Assembly (NCBI RefSeq): GCF_001553565.1
Contig: NZ_CP014228.1
Span: 2,728,001-2,792,000 of the forward strand
DNA: 64,000 nt
Direction of reading: 5' to 3'
DNA from: Actinomyces radicidentis
Lineage (GTDB): Bacteria > Actinomycetota > Actinomycetes > Actinomycetales > Actinomycetaceae
Within the stretch, counting starts at the first letter, position 1; every line of letters begins with the position of its first letter. The notes beneath the pieces are model-generated. The model did no database searches, was not told the DNA's origin, and was given only the letters and a program-made list of their open reading frames with translations. A program made the position numbers and the translations under genes. Positions 8,607 to 16,275 of this stretch are shown here, piece by piece.

Positions 8607-9494
8607 TCAGGCGGTCGCGCCGTCGGTCCCCGGCTGCCCGTCCTCGGGGGCGGAGGGGTTCTCGGCGTCCCCGGCTTCGGGCTCGGCGGGGGGCTCGGGC
8701 ACGGCGACCTCAGGCGCCGGGCGGCCGCCGGGCGCGTTGACGGGGGCGGCGGCGGGCCGACGCTCGGCCAGGGCGGCGCGCATCTCGCCGACGACCTCGT
8801 CGGCGGACCTCTTCTCCGCGTCCATGGCCTTCTTGACGTCGGCGGCGTAGAGGTCGACGTACTCCTGGCCGGACAGGCTCATGAGGGAGTACATGATCTC
8901 GTCGGTGATGGAGCGCAGGACGAAGCGGTCGTTGTCCAGGCCCTGGTAGCGGGAGAAGTCGAGGGGCTCTCCGATGACGATGCCGACCCGGTGGCGGGTC
9001 GAGGGGATGACCTGGCCGATGGGCTGGGCGAGGTTCGACCCGATCATGGCGACGGGGATGACGGGGGCCCCCGTGGCGAGGGCGACGCGGGCGACGCCGG
9101 TCTTGCCGCGGTAGAGACGGCCGTCGGGGCTGCGCGTGCCCTCCGGGTAGATGCCGAAGAGCTCGCCGGAGCGCAGGCGGTCGATGCCGGCCTGGAGCGC
9201 CGCCATGGAGGCCTTGCCACCGGAGCGGTCCACGGGGATGGTCCCGACGGCGGTCATGAAGTTCTTGACTGCCCAGCCCTTGACGCCCTTGCCGGTGAAG
9301 TAGTCAGACTTGCCGATGAAGGCGACCTCGCGCTCGATGAGGAGCGGGAGGAAGAAGGAGTCGATGACGGCCAGGTGGTTCGAGGCGAGGATCGCGGGCC
9401 CCTCGGCGGGGATGTTCTCCTCACCCCGGATCCAGGGCTGGTAGAGCATCTCCAGGGCCGGACCGGTGACGGTCTTGATGCCTCGGTACCCCAC
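8607..9494 (-). CDS. plsC: 1-acyl-glycerol-3-phosphate acyltransferase (PlsC family)
   Basis: Membrane-associated acyltransferase that makes phosphatidic acid from lysophosphatidic acid, or acylates a related glycolipid. The catalytic HX4D motif is in SNHLAVIDSFF near residue 50, and the acceptor-binding motif is IYPEGTRSPDG near residue 115; GVARVALATGAPVIPVAMIG completes the core. I place the start at the GTG at 9494 (VGYRGIK) because GGAGGAGG lies 6 nt upstream; the frame stays open further upstream to 9557 but has no ribosome site there. The last ~55 residues are Pro/Ala/Glu-rich and probably disordered. It is convergent with nothing and divergent from the exonuclease gene; plsC near aroG recalls mycobacterial Rv2182c. 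Confidence 0.88.
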   Translation of the reverse strand: MGYRGIKTVTGPALEMLYQPWIRGEENIPAEGPAILASNHLAVIDSFFLPLLIEREVAFIGKSDYFTGKGVKGWAVKNFMTAVGTIPVDRSGGKASMAALQAGIDRLRSGELFGIYPEGTRSPDGRLYRGKTGVARVALATGAPVIPVAMIGSNLAQPIGQVIPSTRHRVGIVIGEPLDFSRYQGLDNDRFVLRSITDEIMYSLMSLSGQEYVDLYAADVKKAMDAEKRSADEVVGEMRAALAERRPAAAPVNAPGGRPAPEVAVPEPPAEPEAGDAENPSAPEDGQPGTDGATA

Positions 9495-9619
9495 GCGGGT
9501 CCTCCTCCGGGTGCTGGACGGGTCCACCGCCCCGGCGGTCCGCCGACCGTGCCTCACGACGGTGTCGGGGCGGGAGGGCGCGCAGCGCGGGGCAGGTGGA
9601 ACGGCTGCTGGACGGAGTC

Positions 9620-9634
9620 TAGCCTCGCCACGTG
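9620..9634 (+). promoter_or_regulatory. Leaderless promoter -10 of exonuclease/GIY-YIG gene
   Basis: TAGCCT (9620-9625), 6 nt, GTG (9632). TGGAAC at 9597-9602, with a 17-bp spacer, is a possible -35. Confidence 0.55.
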
Positions 9635-11431
9635 GTTCCGCCTGACGCTTCGCACACCTCGCGCACGGGTAGCGCTTCCCCGGCGTCCGTCGGAGGGGCC
9701 GTCCGCGCGGGCGGGGCAGCGGGCGCGGGGCCCGGCCTCCAGGCGAGCTTCACGGACATGGGCACCGCCCTGTCTGACGTCGCCTTCGTCGTCGTCGACC
9801 TCGAGACGACCGGCGGGGCGCCGGGTGCCGACGCCATCACCGAGATCGGGGCGGTGCGCGTGCGCGGCGGCGTCAACGAGGCCGAGTTCGGCACGCTGGT
9901 CAACCCGGGCCGAGCGATCCCCGCGCAGATCACGGTGCTCACCGGCATCACGAACGCGATGGTGGTCGACGCCCCGCCCGTGGGCGAGGCGCTCATCTCC
10001 TTCCTCGAGTGGGCGCGCCTCGGCTCCGGGACGGACGACGGGACGACGGTGCTCGTCGCCCACAACGCACGCTTCGACGTCGGCCACCTCCGCGGCGCGG
10101 CGCGCGCCCTCGACCTGGAGTGGACCGAGCCCCGGGTGCTCGACACCCTCGCGCTGGCCCGACGGGCCTGGAGCCGCAGCGACGTCCCGAATCACCGGCT
10201 CGGGACCCTCGCGAGCTTCGTCGGCTCCTCCACGACGCCGACCCACCGCGCCCTCGACGACGCCCGTGCCACCGTCGACGTGCTCCACGCCGCCCTCGAG
10301 GCCCTCGCCCCGCTGGGGGTCACCCACCTCGAGGACCTCGCCACGGCGACGGACCCGGTGCCCGCGAGGCGCCGCGCCAAGACGCGCCTCGCCGACGACC
10401 TGCCGACCTCACCCGGCGTCTACGAGTTCGTCTCGAAAGCGGGCCAGGTCCTCTACGTCGGCTCGGCGGTCAACCTGCGGCGCCGCGTCCGCTCCTACTT
10501 CACGGCCGCCGAGAAGCGCTCCCGGGTGGCGCAGATGCTCGACACGACGGTCGAGGTGCGCAGCATCCCGACGCCGACGGAGATCGAGGCCCGGGTGCGC
10601 GAGCTCCGGCTCATCGCCGAGCTCGACCCTCCCGTCAACCGCCGCTCGCGGCAGCCGCGGCGCCAGCCCTGGCTGCACCTCGTCGAGGGGCGCCGGGGCG
10701 AGGGCCCTCACCTGGCGACGACGACCGTCCTCACGACCGAGGAGGTCGGGGCCGCCGTCGGCCCCTTCCGGAACCGGTCCAGCGCCCAGGAGGCGCAGCG
10801 GGCGGCGGAGTCGGTCCTGCGTCTGAGGGCCTGGGACGGCGGTGACCGGCGCGCCGTGGCCGTCGACGACGAGCCGGCCGACGCGTCCCCTGCCCGCCGG
10901 GCGCTCGCCGGGGAGATCGACGTCGTCGCCGTGCCGCTGCTGGAGCGGGTGGCGCGTCTGTCCGCCGAGGAGCGCTACGAGGAGGCGGGGACCTGGACTC
11001 ACCGGCTCCGGGCCCTCGTGCTGGGGGCCCGCAGGGCCGAGACGGTCCGGCCGCTCCTGGGCTGCCCGCACCTCATCGCCGCCCGGCGCCGCGACGGCGG
11101 TGGCTGGGAGCTCGTGTGCGTGCGCTGGGGCGCCCTCGCCGGGAGCGCCGTCACGCCCCCGGGGGCAGACCCCAGGCCGGCGGTGACGGCGCTGCGGGCG
11201 TCCGCGCAGGTCGTCGCGCGGCCGGAGCGCGTCGGAGCGGGGGCGAGTGTCGAGGAGACGCAGCTGCTCGCCGACTGGTGCCTCGACGCCGGGGCGAGGA
11301 TCGTCGAGGTCGGGCTCGGCCCGCAGGATGACGGCCCGACCTCGACGCGCCTCGAGGAGGTCCTGTCGGGCCTCACGTGGCCGATCGGTGCGGCGGCGCG
11401 GCACCAACGCGTGGTCGACGCCGTGACGTGA
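9632..11431 (+). CDS. DEDDh 3'-5' exonuclease fused to UvrC-like GIY-YIG nuclease
   Basis: A two-nuclease DNA repair protein of 599 residues. The N-terminal DnaQ/epsilon-like domain (about 48-225) has Exo I VVDLETTG, Exo II VAHNARFDVGHL and Exo III HRALDDA, the DEDDh set. The second domain (about 265-345) is a GIY-YIG nuclease as in UvrC, beginning SPGVYEFVSKAGQVLYVGSA, followed by the conserved Arg/Glu region (TPTEIEARVRELRLI). The remainder resembles the middle of UvrC-like proteins but lacks a recognisable RNase H-like domain. The same fusion is known in actinobacteria (Rv2191 and relatives). About 40 Ala/Gly-rich residues precede the first domain; a downstream Met (TDMGTALSD) is an alternative start, but the TAGCCT-6-GTG spacing favours the one given. 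Confidence 0.9.
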   Translation: MVPPDASHTSRTGSASPASVGGAVRAGGAAGAGPGLQASFTDMGTALSDVAFVVVDLETTGGAPGADAITEIGAVRVRGGVNEAEFGTLVNPGRAIPAQITVLTGITNAMVVDAPPVGEALISFLEWARLGSGTDDGTTVLVAHNARFDVGHLRGAARALDLEWTEPRVLDTLALARRAWSRSDVPNHRLGTLASFVGSSTTPTHRALDDARATVDVLHAALEALAPLGVTHLEDLATATDPVPARRRAKTRLADDLPTSPGVYEFVSKAGQVLYVGSAVNLRRRVRSYFTAAEKRSRVAQMLDTTVEVRSIPTPTEIEARVRELRLIAELDPPVNRRSRQPRRQPWLHLVEGRRGEGPHLATTTVLTTEEVGAAVGPFRNRSSAQEAQRAAESVLRLRAWDGGDRRAVAVDDEPADASPARRALAGEIDVVAVPLLERVARLSAEERYEEAGTWTHRLRALVLGARRAETVRPLLGCPHLIAARRRDGGGWELVCVRWGALAGSAVTPPGADPRPAVTALRASAQVVARPERVGAGASVEETQLLADWCLDAGARIVEVGLGPQDDGPTSTRLEEVLSGLTWPIGAAARHQRVVDAVT

Positions 11432-11466
11432 CGCGCCCGTCGCCCCTTTCGGGGCGACGGGCGCGT
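11431..11466. terminator. Shared hairpin terminator between convergent genes
   Basis: Perfect 16-bp stem (11431-11446 with 11451-11466, loop TTTC) beginning at the last base of the exonuclease stop codon. It can serve both this gene and the convergent receiver-like gene ending at 11491. Confidence 0.8.
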
Positions 11467-11490
11467 GGTGCGCGGGGGGGGGCCGGAGCG

Positions 11491-11934
11491 TCAGCCGGCG
11501 GCGACGACGGCGCCGGGGCGCGCCTGCAGGGCGGCGGTGACGCCCTCCTGGAGGGCCATCGGGTCCAGCGGGCGGGGGACGACGACCTCGGCGCGGGACC
11601 AGGCGGCGAGCCAGGAGTCCTGCGGGCGGGCGGTGAGGAGGACGACCGGGGGACGGCGGTCGAGCTCGGTGAAGAGCTCGTGGGCCAGGCCCATGCCGCC
11701 GAGCTTCTTGGTCTCGCCGTCCAGGACGAGGCAGTCGAAGGGGGCCTCGCCGGCCTCCTCGCGGTCCTTGATGGCCATGCGCACGCCCTCGGCGGTCGCG
11801 GTCTCCGTCCAGGTGACGAGCGGGAGGCCCTTGCCCGGACGGCGGCCGACGCCGTCGATGACCTCACGGCGCACGGAGGCGTCATCGGAGAAGACGAGGA
11901 GCGCGAGGCGCTGCTGGGCGGCCTGCTCGGCCAT
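11491..11934 (-). CDS. Stand-alone receiver-like protein (degenerate response regulator)
   Basis: A 147-residue protein with the layout of a CheY-like receiver and no output domain. Visible landmarks are the acidic pair in LLVFSDDASVRREV (about 10-25), a candidate phospho-acceptor Asp in CLVLDGET (about residue 70), the Thr of VVLLTARPQ, and VVPRPLDP where receivers normally have Lys-Pro. The invariant Lys is thus replaced by Arg, so normal phosphorylation switching is doubtful. The ATG at 11934 is preferred over the one at 11946 because GGAGG lies 5 nt upstream of it. There is no partner kinase nearby. TACACT near 12019 in the divergent gap to sodA is a possible -10. Function is unknown; a signalling adaptor is the most that can be inferred. 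Confidence 0.7.
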   Translation of the reverse strand: MAEQAAQQRLALLVFSDDASVRREVIDGVGRRPGKGLPLVTWTETATAEGVRMAIKDREEAGEAPFDCLVLDGETKKLGGMGLAHELFTELDRRPPVVLLTARPQDSWLAAWSRAEVVVPRPLDPMALQEGVTAALQARPGAVVAAG

Positions 11935-12149
11935 ACGAACCTCCATGGGAAGGGTGCGACTGCCCGGGACGGTACGCGGACCGCACGCGCGACGCGCGGA
12001 CCGGCCCCGGTTCTGCGATCAGTGTAATCACACCCCGCCACTGGCGGTTCCGACGATCGGAGTCTACGATCAATCATGTTCGGAACGTCGGTTCGCCCTT
12101 ATGACGATGGCGTCCGGCGTCACATCGAATCAGACGAAAGGCAGACCTC

Positions 12150-12773
12150 ATGGCCGTCTACACGCTTCCTGAGCTCCCCTACGACTACGCCGCCCTCGAG
12201 CCCCACATCTCCGGCAAGATCATGGAGCTCCACCACGACAAGCACCATGCCACCTACGTGGCCGGCGCCAACGCGGCCCTGGAGAAGCTCGAGGCCGCCC
12301 GCGAGGCCGAGGACCACGCCGCCATCAACCTCCTCGAGAAGAACCTGGCCTTCAACCTCGGTGGCCACATCAACCACTCCATCTTCTGGAAGAACCTCTC
12401 CCCCAACGGCGGCGGCGAGCCCGAGGGCGAGCTGGCGGAGGCCATCAAGGACTCCTTCGGCTCCTTCGACAAGTTCAAGGCCCAGTTCACCGCCAACGCG
12501 CTGGGCATCCAGGGCTCCGGCTGGTCCGTGCTCGCCTACGACTCCGTCTCCGGCAAGCTCGTGACCTTCCAGCTCTTCGACCAGCAGGGCAACGTGCCGG
12601 TCGGCACCATCCCGCTGTTCCAGGTCGACATGTGGGAGCACGCCTTCTACCTCGACTACCTCAACGTCAAGGCCGACTACGTCAAGGCCATCTGGAACAT
12701 CGCCAACTGGCAGGACGTCTCCGAGCGCCTCGCCGCGGCGACCTCCCAGGCCCAGGGCCTCATCGTCCGTTGA
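12150..12773 (+). CDS. sodA: Superoxide dismutase (Fe/Mn family)
   Basis: Cytoplasmic enzyme that dismutates superoxide to peroxide and oxygen. The 207-residue protein shows all four metal ligands: His28 (MELHHDKHH), His76 ([10 protein letters not shown]), Asp160 and His164 ([13 protein letters not shown]). The Mn versus Fe preference cannot be decided with certainty; the [10 protein letters not shown] context is compatible with Mn or cambialistic enzymes. The ATG has AAAGGCAG upstream. TACGAT at about 12066-12071 could be the -10, giving a leader of about 70 nt. The gene is divergent from the receiver-like protein and is followed by its own hairpin terminator. Confidence 0.96.
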   Translation: MAVYTLPELPYDYAALEPHISGKIMELHHDKHHATYVAGANAALEKLEAAREAEDHAAINLLEKNLAFNLGGHINHSIFWKNLSPNGGGEPEGELAEAIKDSFGSFDKFKAQFTANALGIQGSGWSVLAYDSVSGKLVTFQLFDQQGNVPVGTIPLFQVDMWEHAFYLDYLNVKADYVKAIWNIANWQDVSERLAAATSQAQGLIVR

Positions 12774-12820
12774 GCCGACCGGCGTCCGCCCGCAGCGGCC
12801 GCCGCGCCCAGCCGGAAGGA

Positions 12821-12845
12821 CCCCGGCACCCACGTGGTGCCGGGG
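12821..12845 (+). terminator. sodA terminator
   Basis: 10-bp perfect stem CCCCGGCACC/GGTGCCGGGG with a 5-nt loop, followed by CCCTT, 48 bp after the stop codon. Confidence 0.75.
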
Positions 12846-12973
12846 CCCTTCGTCGTGCCCAGCGCGTCCACGCCCCGGGGTCCACCACCCGGTGCTGGAC
12901 CGCTCGTTGCTCGGGTGCTCGGTGCCGGGCGGCCCCTCGGCCCGCAGGGGCGGGCCGGGAGGGACGGCGAAGG

Positions 12974-13015
12974 ACGGGAGGGGCGGCGGACCCGTCGGTC
13001 CGCCGCCCCTCCCGT
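12974..13015 (-). terminator. Terminator of FKBP lipoprotein gene
   Basis: Perfect 19-bp stem (12974-12992 with 12997-13015, loop CGTC) 18 bp after the stop codon of the minus-strand gene. Being symmetrical, it may also back up sodA termination from the other side. Confidence 0.8.
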
Positions 13016-13032
13016 GAGCCGGTGGGCTCAGG

Positions 13033-14040
13033 TCACATGGCGGCCTCGATGTCCATGACGTAGGCGTAGGCCGAGGTGGAGGTGCCGGAGGTGTCCGCCG
13101 TCGACGTCGAGCCGGGCAGCAGGACGACGACGCGGGAGCCCACGGGGACCCCGACGAGGTCGGTCAGCCCCGTCGCCGTGGCCATGTCGATCGGCTGCGC
13201 CTGGTCGGCGTCCCAGGAGGACTGGGTGCCGGAGTTGCTCCAGTCGGTGTACGCCATGTTGACCAGGAGCGAGTCCTTGGCGGTGATGGCCGGACCGGTG
13301 CCCCTGGCGAGCACGATGACCTCGGTCTGGGTCGGCTGGGCGGCCCCGTCGTTCACCTTGATCGTGGCGGCGGCGCCGAGGTCGCCGCTGACGGTGATGC
13401 CGCGCTTGCTCAGCTCGTCCTCGCCGACGAGCGCGGCGTCCTTCGTGCCGGACGCGAGGTCCTTGGTGCTGTGCGAGCCGGTGATCTCGACGACGAAGAC
13501 GAGGGGGCCGGTCGGGGCGCCCGAGGAGGAGGCGGAGTCGCCGTAGGCGAGGCTGGCGGGGATGGACATCTCGACGCGGTCGCCGACGTGGTGGCCCGAG
13601 AGGCCGCAGCGCCACCCGGAGATGACGGAACCGAGGGAGAAGGTGGTGGCGGAGCCGCGCTGGTAGGACGAGTCGAAGACGGTGTCGGAGCCCCACTGCC
13701 AGCCGGCGTAGGCGGCCTTGACGAAGTCGGTCTCGGTCACCTCGGCGCCGGAGCCCTTCTCCAGGGTCTTGACCGTGAGGTTCGTCGGAGCGGAGTCACT
13801 GCTCCACTTGAGCGTCGGCTCGCTGCCGGCGTCGCCGGAGGCGGCCGGCAGCGCGTCGGAGTCCGAGTCGATGGCGAGGTCGGAGCACTGGACGTTCTGG
13901 GCGACCGTGGCTGCGGCGGTGGCGTTCCCGGAGGCGGAGGCCGAGGCGGAGGCCGAGCTGGAGGAGGAGCCCGAGCAGCCCGCGAGGGCGAGCGTGGCCG
14001 CGAGGGCCAGGGATGACAGGGCGAGGGGCGTGCGGCGCAC
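13033..14040 (-). CDS. Secreted lipoprotein with FKBP-type peptidyl-prolyl isomerase domain
   Basis: An extracytoplasmic prolyl isomerase/folding factor anchored to the membrane. Residues 1-21 are a lipoprotein signal ending LALAGC, with the lipid-accepting Cys22. A Ser/Ala-rich low-complexity linker (23-45) follows. The FKBP core lies at about 100-195: TDFVKAAYAGWQWGSDTVFDSSY, VISGWRCGLSGHHVGDRVEMSIPASLAYG, GPLVFVVEI. A second, weaker FKBP-like unit (about 225-335) keeps the VNMAYTDWSNS and GSRVVVLLPG strands but lacks the canonical pocket. The GTG start has GGAGAA at proper distance. Two-domain lipoproteins of this kind occur in Actinomycetales. Enzymatic activity of the second unit is doubtful. 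Confidence 0.87.
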   Translation of the reverse strand: MRRTPLALSSLALAATLALAGCSGSSSSSASASASASGNATAAATVAQNVQCSDLAIDSDSDALPAASGDAGSEPTLKWSSDSAPTNLTVKTLEKGSGAEVTETDFVKAAYAGWQWGSDTVFDSSYQRGSATTFSLGSVISGWRCGLSGHHVGDRVEMSIPASLAYGDSASSSGAPTGPLVFVVEITGSHSTKDLASGTKDAALVGEDELSKRGITVSGDLGAAATIKVNDGAAQPTQTEVIVLARGTGPAITAKDSLLVNMAYTDWSNSGTQSSWDADQAQPIDMATATGLTDLVGVPVGSRVVVLLPGSTSTADTSGTSTSAYAYVMDIEAAM

Positions 14041-14218
14041 GTGGTTCTCCTTGGGTGAGGGCGGTGTGTGGGTGGTGCGGGATCGGGACGCGGCCTGCGG
14101 GCCGCCTGTGAGGGTCCCCTGGACGCGGCGCGACCGCCGGGCCCGGGTGGGCTCCGACGGTCGGCTCAGTGCTCCGGTCCGCTCGTGGACAGGGGCGAGG
14201 TCACGTCCGTGGGACGGC

Positions 14219-14608
14219 TCAGTTAAAGGACTCGCCGCAGGCGCAGGTGCCCGTGGCGTTCGGGTTGTCGATGGTGAAGCCCTGCTTCTCGATCGAGTCG
14301 GCGAAGTCGATGGTGGCGCCGGAGAGGTAGGGGACGCTCATGCGGTCCACGACGACCTCGACCGACTCGAGCTCGCCGCCCCCGGTCGGGAAGGCGCGGA
14401 CGGCGTCGCCGTCGAGGAGGCGCTCGTCGAAGTAGAGCTGGTAGACGAGGCCGGAGCAGCCGCCGGGCTGGACGGCGACGCGCAGGCGCAGGTCGTCGCG
14501 GCCCTCCTGGACGAGGAGGCTGGCGACCTTCGCGGCCGCGGTCTCGGTGAGGAGGACCTCGTGCTCGGGGACCTCGGTGGTGGCGTCGGTGAGGGTGGTC
14601 TCTGCCAT
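14219..14608 (-). CDS. erpA: Iron-sulfur cluster insertion protein ErpA/HesB family
   Basis: A-type carrier that delivers iron-sulfur clusters to apoproteins. The 129-residue protein contains the three conserved cysteines: GGCSGLVYQLYF (first Cys near residue 60) and the C-terminal TCACGESF (CxC). The ATG at 14608 is preferred over an upstream in-frame ATG because AGGAGAG precedes it. A TAGGGT hexamer near 14686-14681 could be its -10. The upstream flank is bordered by an IS110 element, whose left end may reach into this gene's promoter region. Confidence 0.92.
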   Translation of the reverse strand: MAETTLTDATTEVPEHEVLLTETAAAKVASLLVQEGRDDLRLRVAVQPGGCSGLVYQLYFDERLLDGDAVRAFPTGGGELESVEVVVDRMSVPYLSGATIDFADSIEKQGFTIDNPNATGTCACGESFN

Positions 14609-14757
14609 GTGTCTCTCCTGGTCAGGATGGGTCGGATGCCATCGGGGCAACGCCCCGGCGCCCCGGCTTGTTCCCGCCCACCCTACGTCCTCCCGTGCTG
14701 GGGCCCGAAGTGACGGCGCTCACCGGGAGCGGCGCGGGCTCAGACGCTATGGGGGTG

Positions 14758-14873
14758 CGCGAGGCCGTCGTGGTCTTGTGGGCCAGGGCCTCGCGTATGC
14801 AACCTTCGTGGATCACCACCGAGGCGGTCGTTAGGGGACCGCTGCGGGGTGCCGACATGCATAGGAGACCCTG
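14758..14873 (+). ncRNA. Candidate bridge/seek RNA region of the IS110 element
   Basis: The non-coding stretch before the transposase folds into discrete hairpins: CGCGAGGCC (14758-14766) pairs with GGCCTCGCG (14787-14795), and GCGGTC (14824-14829) pairs with GACCGC (14837-14842). IS110 relatives are known to encode a structured guide RNA upstream of the recombinase gene that recognises donor and target DNA. Assignment here rests on position and structure only; the guide loops were not matched to target sequence. Confidence 0.4.
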
Positions 14874-15980
14874 GTGATTACTGAGCGTACAAGCCTGGGG
14901 CTGGACGTTCACGCCCGCAGCGTGAGTGCCGCCGCCATCGATACCCTCACCGGCGAGGTGATCCAACGCCGCCTGGACGGCGAGTACAGCCACACCATCG
15001 ACCTGGCCTCACGCCTGGCCGCCGAGCACGGACCACTGCTGATCACCTACGAGGCAGGCCCCACCGGCTTCGGACTGGCCCGCGAGCTGACCGCCGCGGG
15101 CCACCGGGTGCAGGTCGCCGCACCCTCGAAGCTGGCCCGCCCCGCCGGACAGCGGGTCAAGACCGACCGCACCGACGCGATGTTCCTGGCCGAGTGCGCC
15201 CTGAACGGCACGATCACGCCCGTGCGCATCCCTACCCTGGCCCAGGAGGGCGCCCGCGACCTGGTGCGATCCCGCGACGACGCCCGCACCGACCTCATGG
15301 CCGCCCGCCACCGCCTGTCCAAGATGCTGCTGCGCCGCGGATGGGTCTACCCCGGCAAGACCACCTGGGGACCCGCCCACGACGCTTGGCTGCGCGCACT
15401 GCGCCGCGAGGACGTCCCCGCCCTGGGCGCCGGCGCCACCGCGGCCTTCGACGACGCCTACGACACCGTCACCCACACCCTGGCACGACGCGACCGCCTC
15501 GATACCGCCATCGCCGCCCTGGCCGCCGACAGTGAGTTCACCCCCGTCACCGCCCGCCTGTCCTGCCTGAGAGGCATCTCCACACTGACCGGCTTCGCCC
15601 TCGCCGTCGAGATCGGCGACTGGCACCGCTTCACCGGCGCGACCATCGCCTCCTACCTCGGACTGGTCCCCTGCGAGCACTCCTCGGGCCAGACCCGCAC
15701 CCAGGGCGGCATCACCAAGACCGGCAACACCCACGCCCGACGTCTCCTGACCGAAGCCGCCTGGCAGCACAAGAGCCCCTACCGCCCCGGCCCCGCCCTG
15801 CGAGCCGCATGGGCCAAGGTCCCCGGGGACGTCGCCACCCGGGCCGACACCGGCAACAGGCGCCTGAACAGGCGCTGGCAGACCCTGGCCAGCCACCACA
15901 AACGTCACACGATCGCCAACACCGCCATCGCCCGGGAGCTCGCAGGCTGGTGCTGGTCCCTGGCCGTCATGGACCACTAG
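14874..15980 (+). CDS. IS110-family DEDD transposase
   Basis: RNA-guided recombinase of an IS110 element. The 368-residue protein has the N-terminal RuvC-like DEDD domain: Asp in GLDVHARSV (about residue 11), Glu in ITYEAGPTGFGL (about 60), and the paired Asp in KTDRTDAMFLAE (about 98-102). The C-terminal transposase_20 domain follows, with RGISTLTGFALAVEIGD and the conserved Ser-containing PCEHSSGQTRTQGGITKTGN. It appears full length and intact, so it may be active. The GTG start has AGGAGA 7 nt upstream. GC content and codon use look like the host's, suggesting residence in related actinobacteria. Confidence 0.95.
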   Translation: MITERTSLGLDVHARSVSAAAIDTLTGEVIQRRLDGEYSHTIDLASRLAAEHGPLLITYEAGPTGFGLARELTAAGHRVQVAAPSKLARPAGQRVKTDRTDAMFLAECALNGTITPVRIPTLAQEGARDLVRSRDDARTDLMAARHRLSKMLLRRGWVYPGKTTWGPAHDAWLRALRREDVPALGAGATAAFDDAYDTVTHTLARRDRLDTAIAALAADSEFTPVTARLSCLRGISTLTGFALAVEIGDWHRFTGATIASYLGLVPCEHSSGQTRTQGGITKTGNTHARRLLTEAAWQHKSPYRPGPALRAAWAKVPGDVATRADTGNRRLNRRWQTLASHHKRHTIANTAIARELAGWCWSLAVMDH

Positions 15981-16205
15981 AACCCCCGCAGACCGCGCTG
16001 ACCGGCACCACCAGGGCCCAGAGGGGAAGCAGCGTGAGGAGGACACCGGCGATTCGACTGTGAGCACCCCCAAGGGCACGCTCGACCTCAGACAAGCCAG
16101 CTCCTCCCACCGAAACCAGCGTCATGCGGCACACAGACCCGCGCATATCAGACTGACCACGCGTCGACACCAGACACGCCACCCCCACCCCACCGGCCAA
16201 CGCCG

Positions 16206-16243
16206 AAGAGGGGGCACCCACCGGCCAGTGGATGCCCCCTCTT
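16206..16243. terminator. Hairpin between IS110 transposase and ABC-F gene
   Basis: 11-bp perfect stem AAGAGGGGGCA/TGCCCCCTCTT (16206-16216 with 16233-16243). It can terminate the convergent ABC-F gene or the transposase transcript; whether it belongs to the element or to the host gene is not resolved. Confidence 0.65.
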
Positions 16244-16275
16244 CACCCTGCCACTTGACAGGAAACCCCTACATA

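Larger units (their letters stand above)
14745..16275 (+). mobile_element. IS110-family insertion sequence (ends approximate)
   Basis: One transposase gene with structured non-coding flanks of about 130 bp (left) and up to about 295 bp (right). IS110 elements lack long terminal repeats, so the boundaries cannot be fixed from one copy. The left limit is inferred from where secondary structure starts. The right limit is inferred from a TTGACA at 16255-16260 pointing outward, just before the stop codon of the neighbouring ABC-F gene at 16276. A 9-bp inverted match (TGGGGGTGC 14750-14758, its complement 16064-16072) may be subterminal or chance. Confidence 0.7.

Noticed and set aside
12076-12564. 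Plus-strand frame starting near TACGAT upstream of sodA
   Set aside because: Runs into sodA in another frame with Ser/Thr/Pro-biased content; the -10 more likely serves sodA with a leader.
14750-16072. TGGGGGTGC and its complement as terminal inverted repeats of the IS
   Set aside because: Nine bases in GC-rich flanks is within chance expectation, and IS110 elements generally lack terminal repeats; mentioned only as a possibility.
15967-16221. Small minus-strand frame in the right end of the IS110 element
   Set aside because: Short, no ribosome site, hydrophobic stretch by composition only; better explained as non-coding IS sequence.
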